Below, one piece after another: positions 18,930 to 28,334 of a stretch of 64,000 nt of DNA. Positions within the stretch are counted from its first letter, which is position 1. Every line of letters begins with the position of its first letter. A model generated the notes under the pieces. That model searched no databases, was not told the DNA's origin, and saw only the letters and a program-made list of their open reading frames with translations. The position numbers and the translations under genes were made by a program. The stretch is taken from assembly GCF_014646915.1 (NCBI RefSeq), contig NZ_BMOE01000002.1:844-64843 (forward strand), written 5' to 3'. This DNA is from Deinococcus aquiradiocola. GTDB lineage: Bacteria; Deinococcota; Deinococci; Deinococcales; Deinococcaceae.

Positions 18930-19709
18930 TCAGCCCTGGTCGAGGGGGCGGATCAGGATCTCGTTGACGTTCACGCGTTTCGGCTGCGTGACGGCGTACA
19001 GGACGGCGGCCGCGATGTCCTCGGCTTCCAGGGGCGTCATGGTGGCGATACGGGACTCGTAAGTGTCCTTGGTGCCCTGGTGGGTGATGTGGTCGGTGAG
19101 TTCGGTGGCGACGACGCCCGGTTCGACGACCGTGACGCGGATCCCGTCGAGTCTCACCTCCTGGCGCAGGCCCTCGCTGAAGCCGCCGAGCGCCCATTTC
19201 GTGGCGCTGTACCCGGCGCTGAGGGGGCTCGCGCCGCGTCCGGAGACGCTGGAGATGTTCACGACGTGCCCGGTCCCCTGGGGTTTCATGACATCCAGGG
19301 CAGCGTGCGTGAGCGTCATGACGGCCAGGACGTTCAGATCGAGCATCCGGGTGAAGTCGCTCGGATCCGCCCCGGCGACCGGGCCGAGCAGCATCAGCCC
19401 GGCGTTGTTCACGAGGATGTCGAGGCGCCCGAGGCGCTCGTGGGTGGTCTGCACGGCCGCGCGCGCCTGCGTCTGGTCGCTGAGGTCCGCGCCGATCACC
19501 TCGGCCTGCCCGCCCAGGTCGCGGATCTGGCCCGCGAGGGCTTCGAGTCGGTCGGCACGGCGGGCGACGAGGGCGACGCTGGCCCCGGCACGGGCGAGGC
19601 TGAGGGCGGTGGCGGCGCCGATGCCGCTGGACGCGCCGGTCACGAGGGCAACCTGACCGGACAGCGGGCCGGACGAAGTGCCGGACTGGGGGAGGGTGGT
19701 GTGCGTCAT
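18930..19709 (-). CDS. Short-chain dehydrogenase/reductase (YdfG-like)
   Basis: 259 residues. Cofactor motif TGASSGIG near residue 24, NNAG near 100, catalytic Ser in NISSVSG and Tyr/Lys in YSATKWA. The C-terminal IAAAVLYAVTQPKRVNVNEILIRP is typical of the YdfG 3-hydroxy-acid dehydrogenase group. It is the last gene of the long minus-strand operon and overlaps the M32 peptidase gene by 4 bp (ATGA). The substrate is unknown. Confidence 0.85.
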   Translation of the reverse strand: MTHTTLPQSGTSSGPLSGQVALVTGASSGIGAATALSLARAGASVALVARRADRLEALAGQIRDLGGQAEVIGADLSDQTQARAAVQTTHERLGRLDILVNNAGLMLLGPVAGADPSDFTRMLDLNVLAVMTLTHAALDVMKPQGTGHVVNISSVSGRGASPLSAGYSATKWALGGFSEGLRQEVRLDGIRVTVVEPGVVATELTDHITHQGTKDTYESRIATMTPLEAEDIAAAVLYAVTQPKRVNVNEILIRPLDQG

Positions 19710-21277
19710 GGGGTCTCCTGGGGTGCGGGGCGCGGAGGGTTCTCCGGGGTGGGGGCGGGCAGGCCGTACAGGTTGCTGAACTTGCCGCTGAGATAGGCGA
19801 GGTACGGGTCAGGGTCGAGCGGTCCGCCCGTGACGCGCTGCAGGAGTTCCTGCGGAGTGTACGTGCGGCCGTGCCGGTAGATCTGCTGGGTGAGCCAGTC
19901 GCGCAGCGGGCCGTACTCGCCGCGCTGCAGGTCCGAGTCCAGGTCGGGCAGGGCGCGCTGCGCGGCGTCGTGGAACTGGGACGCCATGATGTTGCCGACC
20001 GTGTACGTCGCGAAGGAGCCGATCATGCCGGCCGACCAGTGGATGTCCTGCAGCACGCCGCGCGTGTCGTCGGGCACGGTCAGGCCGAGGTCCGCCTGCA
20101 TGCGGGCATTCCAGGCGTCAGGCAGGTCCCTGACCTGCAGGGTCCCCTCGATGAGCTGGCGTTCGAGGTCGACGCGCAGCATGACGTGCAGGTCGTACGT
20201 CAGTTCGTCCGCCTCGACGCGGATCAGGGTGGGCTGGACGCGGTTCACGGCGCGCAGGAAGGTCTCGGCATCCACGTCCGCGAGCTGGTCCGGGAAGGTC
20301 TGCTGCAGCGCCGGGAACTGCAGGTCCCAGTACGCAGCTGAGCGGCCGACGCGGTTCTCCCACAGGCGGGACTGGCTCTCGTGCGTGCCGTAGCTCGCGC
20401 CGCCCACCGCGTACTGGCCGAGCAGGTCGGTGGCGAGTGCGGTACGGGTCAGGTCCGGGTGGACGCCCTGCTCGTACAGGGCGTGCCCGACCTCGTGCAG
20501 GGTGCCGAAGAGCGCGCCGGGCAGGTAGTGTTCCTGCACGCGGGTGGTGATACGGACGTCCTGCCGGGTGAAGCTGATCTCGAAGGGGTGGGCGCTCTCG
20601 TCGAGGCGGCCCCGTCCGAAGTCGTACCCGAAGCGTTCGGCGGCCGCGCGGGCGAAGGCGCGCTGCAGGGCTGCCGGGTAGTGGCGCGTGAGGAAGTCCG
20701 TGCGCGGGGCGGGGCGCGCCTGGATGGCCTGCAGGAGCGGCAGGTGATGGGCGCGCAGGCGGTTCAGGACGGGCGTGAGGGCCGCGGTGGTGAGGCCCGG
20801 TTCGTACAGGCCGAGGAGCGCGTCATACGGGTGGTCGCCCGGCCCGAGGGCGTCCGCGAGGCGGCGGTGCAGATCCACCATGCGTGTCAGGGACGGCGCG
20901 AAGCTCGCGAAGTCGTTCCCGGCGCGGGCGCGCACCCACACGTCCAGCGCCTCGGCACGCAGGTGGGCGAGATCGCGGGTCAGGTCGTCCGGCACGCGGC
21001 GCATGGCGTGCACGGCGTCCAGCGACTGCCGTGCCGCCCGGTCGGTCGGGTGGGGGGCCGTCAGTGCCGCACGCGCAGCAGTCTCGTAGGCCGGGTCGAG
21101 CAGGCGTTCACGCGCGAGCCCCGTGAGGGTCGCGAGCTGCTGCGCGCGGGTGACGCTGCCGCCCGGCGGCATCTGCGTGCGGGCGTCCCAGTTCAGGAGG
21201 TTCAGGACGCACAGGAGGTCGTTGAGTTCAGCGGACCGCTGCCGGAACGCGTGGTCTGGGGGAGGGGAGACGGTCAT
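19706..21277 (-). CDS. Carboxypeptidase Taq-type metallopeptidase (M32)
   Basis: 523 residues, the normal M32 length. Zinc motif HEVGH at residues 261-265; the M32-specific THESQSR is at 299-304. Family landmarks WDARTQMPPGG near 30-40 and the DIHWSAGMIGSFATYTVGN segment near 430 are present. It removes C-terminal residues from peptides in the cytoplasm. ATG at 21277 is in an ATGA overlap with the M20 gene; in-frame sequence upstream lies inside that gene in another frame. The position in a peptide-import operon suggests it digests imported peptides. Confidence 0.92.
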   Translation of the reverse strand: MTVSPPPDHAFRQRSAELNDLLCVLNLLNWDARTQMPPGGSVTRAQQLATLTGLARERLLDPAYETAARAALTAPHPTDRAARQSLDAVHAMRRVPDDLTRDLAHLRAEALDVWVRARAGNDFASFAPSLTRMVDLHRRLADALGPGDHPYDALLGLYEPGLTTAALTPVLNRLRAHHLPLLQAIQARPAPRTDFLTRHYPAALQRAFARAAAERFGYDFGRGRLDESAHPFEISFTRQDVRITTRVQEHYLPGALFGTLHEVGHALYEQGVHPDLTRTALATDLLGQYAVGGASYGTHESQSRLWENRVGRSAAYWDLQFPALQQTFPDQLADVDAETFLRAVNRVQPTLIRVEADELTYDLHVMLRVDLERQLIEGTLQVRDLPDAWNARMQADLGLTVPDDTRGVLQDIHWSAGMIGSFATYTVGNIMASQFHDAAQRALPDLDSDLQRGEYGPLRDWLTQQIYRHGRTYTPQELLQRVTGGPLDPDPYLAYLSGKFSNLYGLPAPTPENPPRPAPQETP

Positions 21278-22668
21278 GCCGGGTGGTCCTCCGGGCGGGC
21301 AAGCCGGGCGAGGTACGACGCCCAGGCGCGCTGGCCCTCCTGAATGCGGTGCAGGCGGAAAAATTCGTTCGGAGCGTGGATGTCCTCGTCGCCGACCGCG
21401 AAGCTGAAGAACACCGTGTGCAGGCCCAGCACCTCCTGGAAGGTCTGCAGGATCGGGATGCTGCCGCCCATCCCGACCTCCAGGGGCGGCTGCCCGTACA
21501 GGTCCGTGAGCACGTCCCTCGCCACCTGCAGGCCCGGCAGGTCGTGCGGCACGGCGTACGCGCGCGCGCCGTGCGCGGCCTCCCGCAGGTCGAGCGTCAC
21601 GCCGGGCGGGGTGTGCGTCCGCAGGTGCGTCTCGATCAGGGTCCGGACGCGGTCCGGGTCCTGGCCCGGCACGAGTCGGGCACTGAGCTTCGCGTGCGCG
21701 CGGCTGGGGAGGACGGTCTTGCTGCCCTCGCCGGTGTACCCGCCCCACAGGCCGTTCACTTCGAGGGTCGGGCGGTCCCACTGGCGTTCGAGGGTGCTGT
21801 ACCCGGCCTCGCCGTGCACGGCGGGCGCGCCGGTCTGCGCGAGGTACGCGTCGTCGTGGAAGGGAAGCCTGCGCACCGCGTCACGCTCATGCGGCGGGCG
21901 GTCCTGAACGCCGTCGTAGAAGCCGTCCACGGTGACGCGTCCGGCGCGGTCGTGCAGGCCCGCGACGAGTTCGCTGATGGCGTGCAGGGGGTTGTGGACG
22001 CTGCCGCCGTGCCGTCCGGAGTGCAGGTCCGTGGCGGGACCGGTGACCGTGAACTCCAGCGCGGTCAGGCCGCGCGCCCGGACGGTGAGGGAGGGGTGCT
22101 CGGCGCTCCACATGCCGCCGTCGGCGCTGAGCACGAAGTCCGCCCGGAGCCGGTCGGCGTTGGCGCGCACGAGGTCCGGCAGGTGGCGGCTGCCGACCTC
22201 CTCCTCGCCCTCGAACAGCAGTTTGACGTTGACGGGCAGCCGTCCCGTCACGCTGAACCACGCGCCGATGGCCTGCACCGCGATCAGGAGCGGTCCCTTG
22301 TCGTCGCTGACGCCGCGCCCGTACACGCGGCCGTCCCGTACGGTGGGCGTGAAGGGCGGGCTCTGCCACTCGTCCAGCGGATCGGGCGGCTGCACGTCGT
22401 AATGCCCGTACACGAGCATCGTCGGCTGACCCGGCGCGCCGAGCCACTCCGCGTACACGGCCGGGTGACCGGGCGTGGCCCAGCGTTCGGTGGTGAGCGG
22501 CCCGGCGGCCTGCAGCCTCTCCATGAGCCACCGGCAGGCGCGTTCCATGTCCTGCGCGTGGGCAGGTACGGCACTCACGCTGGGAATGGCGGCGAACGCC
22601 TGCAGGTCCGCGAGCGAGTCGTCGGCGCGCGAGGCCAGCGTGTCGAGGACGTCCGTGAGGGCCGTCAC
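21274..22668 (-). CDS. M20-family dipeptidase/amidohydrolase
   Basis: 464 residues, close to the usual length of M20 dipeptidases. Metal ligands and catalytic acids: YGHYDVQPP near 85, GVSDDKGPL near 118, FEGEEEVGSRH near 150, and a late His in DEDIHAPNEFF. A dimerisation (lid) domain lies between. The GTG start at 22668 is in a GTGA overlap with the SDR gene upstream. It probably hydrolyses a dipeptide or N-acyl amino acid produced from the imported substrate (inference). Confidence 0.9.
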   Translation of the reverse strand: MTALTDVLDTLASRADDSLADLQAFAAIPSVSAVPAHAQDMERACRWLMERLQAAGPLTTERWATPGHPAVYAEWLGAPGQPTMLVYGHYDVQPPDPLDEWQSPPFTPTVRDGRVYGRGVSDDKGPLLIAVQAIGAWFSVTGRLPVNVKLLFEGEEEVGSRHLPDLVRANADRLRADFVLSADGGMWSAEHPSLTVRARGLTALEFTVTGPATDLHSGRHGGSVHNPLHAISELVAGLHDRAGRVTVDGFYDGVQDRPPHERDAVRRLPFHDDAYLAQTGAPAVHGEAGYSTLERQWDRPTLEVNGLWGGYTGEGSKTVLPSRAHAKLSARLVPGQDPDRVRTLIETHLRTHTPPGVTLDLREAAHGARAYAVPHDLPGLQVARDVLTDLYGQPPLEVGMGGSIPILQTFQEVLGLHTVFFSFAVGDEDIHAPNEFFRLHRIQEGQRAWASYLARLARPEDHPA

Positions 22669-23432
22669 CGGCCGCCGTCCACGCTGAGCACCTGGCCCGT
22701 CACCCAGTCGGCGGCGGGCGAGGCGAAGAACATCACGGCGTTCGCGATGTCGTCCGCCGTGCCCAGGCGCCGCAGGGCGATGCCGTCCAGCAGGCGGCGC
22801 TGACCGTCCTCGCCGTAACTCTCCCACTGGCGTTCGGTGGTGGGGTTGCTGCGCACGAAGCCCGGCGCGACGGTGTTCACGGTGATGCCGTGCCGGCCGA
22901 GTTCGTGCGCGAGCTGGCGGGTCAGGCCAATCTGCGCGGCCTTGGCGCTCGCGTACGCCTGAATGCCGGTCAGGCTCACGCCGAGGCCCGCGCCGGAGGA
23001 GATGTTCACGATCCGGCCGCGCCCCTGGCGTTTCATGTGCGGGGCGGCCGCCTGCGCGAAGTAGAACGCGCCGTCCACGTTCACGCGGAAGAGGGCATGC
23101 CAGTCGGCTTCGCTGATCTCCTCGATCGGCCGACCCACCTGGCCGAGCACACCGCCCGCGTTGTTCACGAGCACGTCGAGGGGGCCCCCGTCCGCCGTCA
23201 CCTCGGCCACGAGGGCCTGCACGGCCGCGCGGTCACCCACGTCCACGGTACGCGTCCGCAGCGGCAGACCTCCCTGTTCCGCGAGGACGGCCGTCTGCGT
23301 CAGGCCGCCCGCGTTGGTGTCGCAGGTCCAGACCTGCGCGCCGCTGCGCGCGAAGGCGAGGCTGATGGCGCGCCCGAAGCCGTGCGCGCCGCCCGTCACG
23401 AGGACGCGCTGCCCGGCGAAGTCGAACTTCAC
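22665..23432 (-). CDS. Short-chain dehydrogenase/reductase (FabG-like)
   Basis: 255 residues. Cofactor motif TGGAHGFG near 14, NNAGG near 86, Ser in NISSGAG, Tyr/Lys in YASAKAA, C-terminus VTGQVLSVDGG. The glycine motif has His-Gly-Phe in place of Ser-Gly-Ile, a mild deviation. The GTG start at 23432 is in a GTGA overlap with the reductase gene. It is likely to oxidise or reduce a pathway alcohol/ketone; the substrate is unknown. Confidence 0.85.
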   Translation of the reverse strand: MKFDFAGQRVLVTGGAHGFGRAISLAFARSGAQVWTCDTNAGGLTQTAVLAEQGGLPLRTRTVDVGDRAAVQALVAEVTADGGPLDVLVNNAGGVLGQVGRPIEEISEADWHALFRVNVDGAFYFAQAAAPHMKRQGRGRIVNISSGAGLGVSLTGIQAYASAKAAQIGLTRQLAHELGRHGITVNTVAPGFVRSNPTTERQWESYGEDGQRRLLDGIALRRLGTADDIANAVMFFASPAADWVTGQVLSVDGGR

Positions 23433-24472
23433 GCGTCCCCCGCGCGGGCGGGAAGGGACGCCTTCAGGTCCTGCAGGTTCCCGTGCGTCAGTTCGCGCTG
23501 GCCGTCCTCGATCTCGTGGATGAGGCGCGTGAGGTGCGTGGTGAGCGGGGTGGGCACGCCGAGCCGCGTGCCAAAGTGCACCACCCACCCGAGTTGCGCG
23601 TCCACCTCGGTGCGGCGCCTGCGGACGGCGAGGTCCCGCCAGATGCCGCTGTGCGTCTTGGCGCTGCGGCGGTTGAAGGCCACCATGTCGTCCAGGCTCG
23701 CCTCGGCCTGCGTGCGCGTGGCGTGCGGCAGGAACGCGGCCGGGTCGAAGCCGTTGAACGCTTCCGGCGTGACGCCCTGCGCGAGCGCGACGCGCAGCAC
23801 CTCCCGGCCGAGTTCCACGTACAGGTCGCGGTCCTCCGGGCGGGCGAGCGCGTCGGCGATACCGTCGTTCGTGACGGCCGTCGCGAAGAGCAGCGCGCCG
23901 TACCCGAGCTTGCTCCAGAGGTAGCCGTAGATGTTGCCGCTCAGCACGGCGCGGTCGTCGAAGGTGAGCAGCATGGCGTGCAGGGCGCGCGCGCGGTCCG
24001 TGAGGGTGCCGTCCTGCTCGCCGATCACGACGGCGCCCCGCCCGCCGTACGTGACGGTCCCGGGCGACAGGTAGTCCGCGCCGAAGTTCACGAAACTGCC
24101 CATCACGCGCACCTCACCGAGCACGTCGTTGAGGGTCAGGGGATTCAGGCCATTCTGGACGCTCACCACCACCCCGTCCGGGCGCAGGTGCGGCGCGAGG
24201 GCCTGTGCGGCGTCCCGGGTGTCCTGCGCCTTCGTGCAGAGCAGGACGGTGTCCCACGTGCCCTTCACGTCCTGCGGCAGAAACGCGGGGGCCTGCACCG
24301 TGAAGTCCTCGATGGGGCCCGTGACGTGCAGGCCGGACGTCCGGATGGCGTCCACGTGCGCCGGGTCGCGGTCCACGAAGGTGACGCGCGTGCCGCTCCG
24401 GGCGAGGTACGCGCCGATCGTTCCGCCGATCGCGCCCGCCCCCCACACCAGCACCTCCTGCGGGGACGTCAC
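23429..24472 (-). CDS. Ketopantoate reductase-like (ApbA/PanE family) dehydrogenase
   Basis: 347 residues. NADP-binding start EVLVWGAGAIGGTIGAYLARSG, CTKAQDT and SVQNGLNP motifs, and a helical C-domain with RRRTEVDAQLG. The catalytic lysine is kept in WSKLGYGALLFATAV, but the Asn residues expected four and eight positions later in PanE are Gly and Phe. Pantoate synthesis is therefore doubtful; a related 2-hydroxy/2-keto acid substrate is more likely. The GTG at 24472 (GTGA overlap) is preferred to GTG 24481. It sits beside a creatininase homologue. Confidence 0.82.
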   Translation of the reverse strand: MTSPQEVLVWGAGAIGGTIGAYLARSGTRVTFVDRDPAHVDAIRTSGLHVTGPIEDFTVQAPAFLPQDVKGTWDTVLLCTKAQDTRDAAQALAPHLRPDGVVVSVQNGLNPLTLNDVLGEVRVMGSFVNFGADYLSPGTVTYGGRGAVVIGEQDGTLTDRARALHAMLLTFDDRAVLSGNIYGYLWSKLGYGALLFATAVTNDGIADALARPEDRDLYVELGREVLRVALAQGVTPEAFNGFDPAAFLPHATRTQAEASLDDMVAFNRRSAKTHSGIWRDLAVRRRRTEVDAQLGWVVHFGTRLGVPTPLTTHLTRLIHEIEDGQRELTHGNLQDLKASLPARAGDA

Positions 24473-25176
24473 TCGCCCCACCCGCCGTCCAGCAGGGCGC
24501 GCGTCTCGAGGACCGCCTCGTCCCAGATGGCCTGCATGTCCGCGTCAGGCCGTTCGTAGCGGCCGCCGTAGTTGCCGTCCCCGAGGTACGCGCGGAGTTC
24601 CTGGGGGGCGAGGAGCCGCAGCCGGTCGAGGTCCAGCGCGGGCTTCTCGGTGTCCGGCATGGTGACGCCCGGCAGGCGCGTCCACGGGAAGTTCTCCATC
24701 CACGAGGCGTGGCTGGCGTTCGTGTCGGTCGCCTGGACCTTCGCCCAGGTGCGGGGCGCGTTCCACCAGTTGTGGAACTTCACGCGCGCGCCGGGATGGT
24801 CGGCCATCCATTCGGCCGTGAAGCCCTGCGCGGGCGTGTTGCCGCCGTGCCCGTTGACGATCAGGATGCGGCGGAAGCCCTGCTCGTACAGGCCGTCCAG
24901 CACGTCACGGACCACCATCAGGTACGTCTGCACGCGCAGCGTGACACTGCCGGGGTACGCCCGGAAGTACGGTGTGACGCCGTACGGCAGGACCGGGAAG
25001 ACCGGCACGCCGCCCGGCGCGGCCGCTTCCAGCGCCAGACGTTCCGGGAGGATGTTGTCGACGCACAGCGACAGGTACGCGTGCTGCTCGGTGCTGCCGA
25101 GCGGGAGGATGCAGCGGTCGTCGGATTGCAGGTACGTCTCGACCTGCAGCCAGTTCAGTTCACGGATGGGGGGCAT
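24469..25176 (-). CDS. Creatininase-family amidohydrolase
   Basis: 235 residues. Metal-site motifs of the creatinine amidohydrolase family: LPLGSTEQHAYLSLCVDN near 25-42 (Glu, His, Asp) and IVNGHGGNTPAQ near 110. The family opens cyclic or linear amides (creatinine, formamidopyrimidine, mycofactocin precursor). No creatine-pathway gene is nearby, so the true substrate is open. It starts 1 bp from the end of the GntR gene and overlaps the reductase gene by 4 bp. It is probably a central hydrolase of this catabolic operon. Confidence 0.85.
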   Translation of the reverse strand: MPPIRELNWLQVETYLQSDDRCILPLGSTEQHAYLSLCVDNILPERLALEAAAPGGVPVFPVLPYGVTPYFRAYPGSVTLRVQTYLMVVRDVLDGLYEQGFRRILIVNGHGGNTPAQGFTAEWMADHPGARVKFHNWWNAPRTWAKVQATDTNASHASWMENFPWTRLPGVTMPDTEKPALDLDRLRLLAPQELRAYLGDGNYGGRYERPDADMQAIWDEAVLETRALLDGGWGE

Positions 25177-25177
25177 G

Positions 25178-26224
25178 TCACGCTCCAGGGTCGGGGGGGA
25201 GGGGGAGGTGTCGGGCCTGCACGGCGGGAAGCACGAGCTGCTCGATGTCCCTCGGGTCGATGGTGTGCCGGTACTCGAAGGTGGGCTTCCGGGTGAGGCT
25301 GCCCACGAGTTCGGAACCGGTGGCGTACACGGCCTCGTCGCACCACTGCAGCAGGGCGTGCAGGTCCGGCGCGTGCACGTGCGTCGCGCGAATCTCGGTG
25401 ACGTGCGGCGCGAAACGTTTCACGCCCGCCAGGAAGGTCGGGAGGAACTCCTCGAAGGTGGCGATTACGGCGAGGCGGATCATGGGATTCAGGACCGCCA
25501 GCGCCTGCCGGGTGGTGTCGGACGGAATGAAATTCACGGGAATGATGGGCGTGCCGGGCAGCAGCGCGCGCGTCTCCGCGAGGCGGTGCGCGAGGGCCAG
25601 GACCACGTCCGCGCCCGCGGCGCGCGAGCGGCCCGCCTCGGTGCGCAGGTCTTCGAGCGTCAGGGCGTGCACGGCGTCCCCGGAGGGCAGCGCGTCCTGC
25701 AGGGTGCGGGCGTACGCGCTCGTCGCGTCGAGGAACAGGCCGACGAGCACGACCTCCACGCCGGGCCGGGGCGCGCCGCCCGCGCGGGACGCGAGGACCG
25801 CCAGCACGTCGCTCACCTGCCGCAGCGTGTACCCGGCCGCCTCGGCCTGCCGGACCGTGCTTTCCAGCAGGCGGCGCAGCGGGCCGAGGTCGGCGTTGTC
25901 GGTCCGGGGCGCGTCCGTCACGAAGGTTCCGCGGCCCGGGTACGTGACGATCAGCCCGAGGGCGAGGAGGTCCTTGTACACCTGCACGACCGTCATGTGC
26001 GCCACGCCGAGGTCCTGCGCGAGTTCCCGGACGCTCGGGAGGCGAGAACCGCGCAGGATCTCCCCGCCCGCGATGCCGTACTCGATCTGCCCGCGCAGTT
26101 GCACGCCGACCGGGATGGCGAGCGTCCGGTCAATGTGGAATTTCGGGATGACCGGGGTCTGGGCGTTCGCGTGGGCGGGATTCGCTTGAGGGGGTTCTGA
26201 GGCGGGCATGGCTGATGCTTTCAC
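25178..26224 (-). CDS. GntR-family transcriptional regulator
   Basis: 348 residues. The winged helix is VQLRGQIEYGIAGGEILRGSRLPSVRELAQDLGVAHMTVVQVYKDLLALGLI near 40-90 (GntR, YtrA/MocR-like spacing). The remaining 230 residues are neither UTRA, FCD nor aminotransferase by eye; they show alternating strands and helices (VVLVGLFLDATSAY, GADVVLALA, GTPIIPVNF) like a Rossmann-type effector domain. GTG 26224 lies in a GTGA overlap; ATG 26209 is the alternative. It is encoded within the operon and may act on the palindrome upstream of the binding-protein gene. Confidence 0.85.
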   Translation of the reverse strand: MKASAMPASEPPQANPAHANAQTPVIPKFHIDRTLAIPVGVQLRGQIEYGIAGGEILRGSRLPSVRELAQDLGVAHMTVVQVYKDLLALGLIVTYPGRGTFVTDAPRTDNADLGPLRRLLESTVRQAEAAGYTLRQVSDVLAVLASRAGGAPRPGVEVVLVGLFLDATSAYARTLQDALPSGDAVHALTLEDLRTEAGRSRAAGADVVLALAHRLAETRALLPGTPIIPVNFIPSDTTRQALAVLNPMIRLAVIATFEEFLPTFLAGVKRFAPHVTEIRATHVHAPDLHALLQWCDEAVYATGSELVGSLTRKPTFEYRHTIDPRDIEQLVLPAVQARHLPLPPDPGA

Positions 26225-27294
26225 GGCCGGGCCGTCCGTGTCTCCTCAGGGAGCGGGGGGGTGTCCAGGTGGCAGGCGACCTGCTGACCGTCCGTACGGG
26301 CGCGCAGTTCGGGGCGTTCCGTCTCGCAGCGCGCGAAGGCGTGCGGGCAGCGGGTCCGGAAGGCGCAGCCGCTCGGGACGCGCAGCGGGCTGGGAAGTTC
26401 CCCCACGATGGCCGGCTGGGCGCGGCGGCGGGTGGGATCGAGGCCCGGTGCGGCCGCCAGCAGGCCCTGCGTGTACGGGTGGCTCGGCGCGCTGAAGAGC
26501 GTCTCCGTGTCGGCGATCTCCACCACGCGCCCCAGGTACATGACGGCCACGCGGTGCGACAGGTGCTGCACGAGGCGCAGGTCGTGCGCGACGAACAGCA
26601 CGGTGAGCTGCAGGCGCGTCTGCAGTTCCAGCAGCAGGTTCACCACCTGCGCCTGCACCGACACGTCGAGCGCCGACACGAGTTCGTCCGCGATGAGGCA
26701 CTCGGGTTCCAGTGCGAGCGCGCGGGCGATCCCGACGCGCTGCCGCTGCCCGCCCGAGAACTCGTGCGGGAGCCGCCCGGCCGCCTCGGGGGGGAGGCCC
26801 ACCAGGTTCAGCAGTTCGGTGACGCGCGCGGGAATTTCATGGGGGGGGCGCAGGCGGTGCACGGTCAGTGCCTCGCGCAGCACCTGTCCGACCGTCATGC
26901 GCGGGTTGAGGCTGGAGTACGGGTCCTGGAAGATCATCTGCACCTGCCGGTGGTACCGGCGCAGCGCAGGGCCCTGCAGGGCGAGCACGTCCGTTCCGGC
27001 GTACGTGACGCTGCCCCGGTCGGCCGGCATCAGGCGCACCAGCGTCCGGGCGAGGGTGCTCTTGCCGCAGCCGCTCTCGCCGACGATGCCGAGCGTCTCG
27101 CCGCGCCGCACGTCCAGCTGCACGTCCGTGAGCGCCTGAACGGCCGCGCGGGGCTGGCCGCGCCAGCGGTCCAGCAGGCCCTGCCGGACGGGGAAGGTCT
27201 TGGTGAGGCCGCGCACGGACAGCAGGGGGGCCGCGTCCGGGGTCGGCGGGGTGGCCGGGCCGCGCGGCGGGATGGGGGAGGGCACGGCGGTCAT
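26221..27294 (-). CDS. dppF: Dipeptide/oligopeptide ABC transporter ATPase (DppF/OppF type)
   Basis: 357 residues. Walker A GESGCGKST, Q-loop FQDPYSSLNPRMTV, signature FSGGQRQRVGIARALA, Walker B CLIADELVSALD (the usual Asp-Glu-Pro is Asp-Glu-Leu), and a C-terminal oligo_HPY domain with three cysteines (CAFRTRCPHAFARC), typical of the Fe-S-linked Opp/Dpp ATPases. ATG at 27294 overlaps the dppD stop by ATGA. It energises the importer with DppD. Confidence 0.9.
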   Translation of the reverse strand: MTAVPSPIPPRGPATPPTPDAAPLLSVRGLTKTFPVRQGLLDRWRGQPRAAVQALTDVQLDVRRGETLGIVGESGCGKSTLARTLVRLMPADRGSVTYAGTDVLALQGPALRRYHRQVQMIFQDPYSSLNPRMTVGQVLREALTVHRLRPPHEIPARVTELLNLVGLPPEAAGRLPHEFSGGQRQRVGIARALALEPECLIADELVSALDVSVQAQVVNLLLELQTRLQLTVLFVAHDLRLVQHLSHRVAVMYLGRVVEIADTETLFSAPSHPYTQGLLAAAPGLDPTRRRAQPAIVGELPSPLRVPSGCAFRTRCPHAFARCETERPELRARTDGQQVACHLDTPPLPEETRTARP

Positions 27295-28334
27295 GCCTGC
27301 CCCTGCAGCGGCGGGAGGCGGTCGTGGTGAATGCAGGCGCTCGCGTGCCCCGGCGCGACCGGCACGAGCGGCGGTTCCGCCACCCGGCAGGCGTCCGTGA
27401 CGAAGGTGCAGCGCGGGGAGAAGGCGCACCCGGCAGGCAGGGCCCGCAGGTCCGGCGGGCTGCCGGGGATCGGCTGCAGCGGCTGCCGGTGCGCGCCGCT
27501 CCCGCCGTCCGGCAGGCTGCGCAGCAGGCCAGACGTGTACGCGTGCAGCGGGTGCGTGAAGAGCGGCGTGACGGGCGCCGTCTCCATCAATCGCCCGCCG
27601 TACATCACGGCGACCCGGTCGCAGGTCTGCGCGACGACGCCCAGATCGTGCGTGACGAGCACGACACTCATCCCGAGTTCGTCACGCAGCTTCAACAGGA
27701 GCCGCAGGATCTGATCCTGAATGGTCACGTCGAGCGCGGTGGTGGGTTCGTCCGCCAGCAGCAGTTTCGGTTCGGACGCGAGCGCGATGGCGATCATCGC
27801 CCGCTGCCGCATCCCGCCCGAGAACTGGTGCGGGTAGTCCTGCAGGCGGGCGCGCGGGCTCGGGATGCCGGTCAGGTCCAGCAGTTCCGCCGCGCGGTCC
27901 ATGGCGTCCCGCCCGCGCAGGCGGGTGTGCTCGCGCAGGTTCTCGCGGATCTGCTCGCCGACCGTCAGGACGGGATTCAGGGCGCTCATCGGCTCCTGGA
28001 AGATCATGCTGATCTGCCCGCCGCGCACGCCGCGCAGCCGGGCGTCCGGCAGGGTCAGCAGGTCCTGCCCGGCGTACGTGACCCGCCCGCTCAGGCGGGT
28101 GCCGCGCGGGTGCAGGCGCAGCAGGGCGCGCAGCGTGACGCTCTTGCCGCTGCCGCTCTCGCCGACCAGGCCGAGCACCTCGCCGGGCCGCAGGTCGAAG
28201 CTCACGCCGCGCACCGCGTGCAGTTCGCCGCGCGGGGTGGGCAGGTGCACGTTGAGGTCCTGCACCTGCAGCAGCGGACCGTCCGCGCCCGTGACCGGAG
28301 CAGTCACGTGGCCCGGGTGGGAGGCGGCCGTCAC
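27291..28334 (-). CDS. dppD: Dipeptide/oligopeptide ABC transporter ATPase (DppD/OppD type)
   Basis: 347 residues. Walker [24 protein letters not shown], signature [16 protein letters not shown], Walker [13 protein letters not shown], and a C-terminal cysteine cluster ([14 protein letters not shown]). The GTG start at 28334 is in a GTGA overlap with the permease gene. It pairs with the DppF-like ATPase encoded next. Confidence 0.9.
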   Translation of the reverse strand: MTAASHPGHVTAPVTGADGPLLQVQDLNVHLPTPRGELHAVRGVSFDLRPGEVLGLVGESGSGKSVTLRALLRLHPRGTRLSGRVTYAGQDLLTLPDARLRGVRGGQISMIFQEPMSALNPVLTVGEQIRENLREHTRLRGRDAMDRAAELLDLTGIPSPRARLQDYPHQFSGGMRQRAMIAIALASEPKLLLADEPTTALDVTIQDQILRLLLKLRDELGMSVVLVTHDLGVVAQTCDRVAVMYGGRLMETAPVTPLFTHPLHAYTSGLLRSLPDGGSGAHRQPLQPIPGSPPDLRALPAGCAFSPRCTFVTDACRVAEPPLVPVAPGHASACIHHDRLPPLQGQA

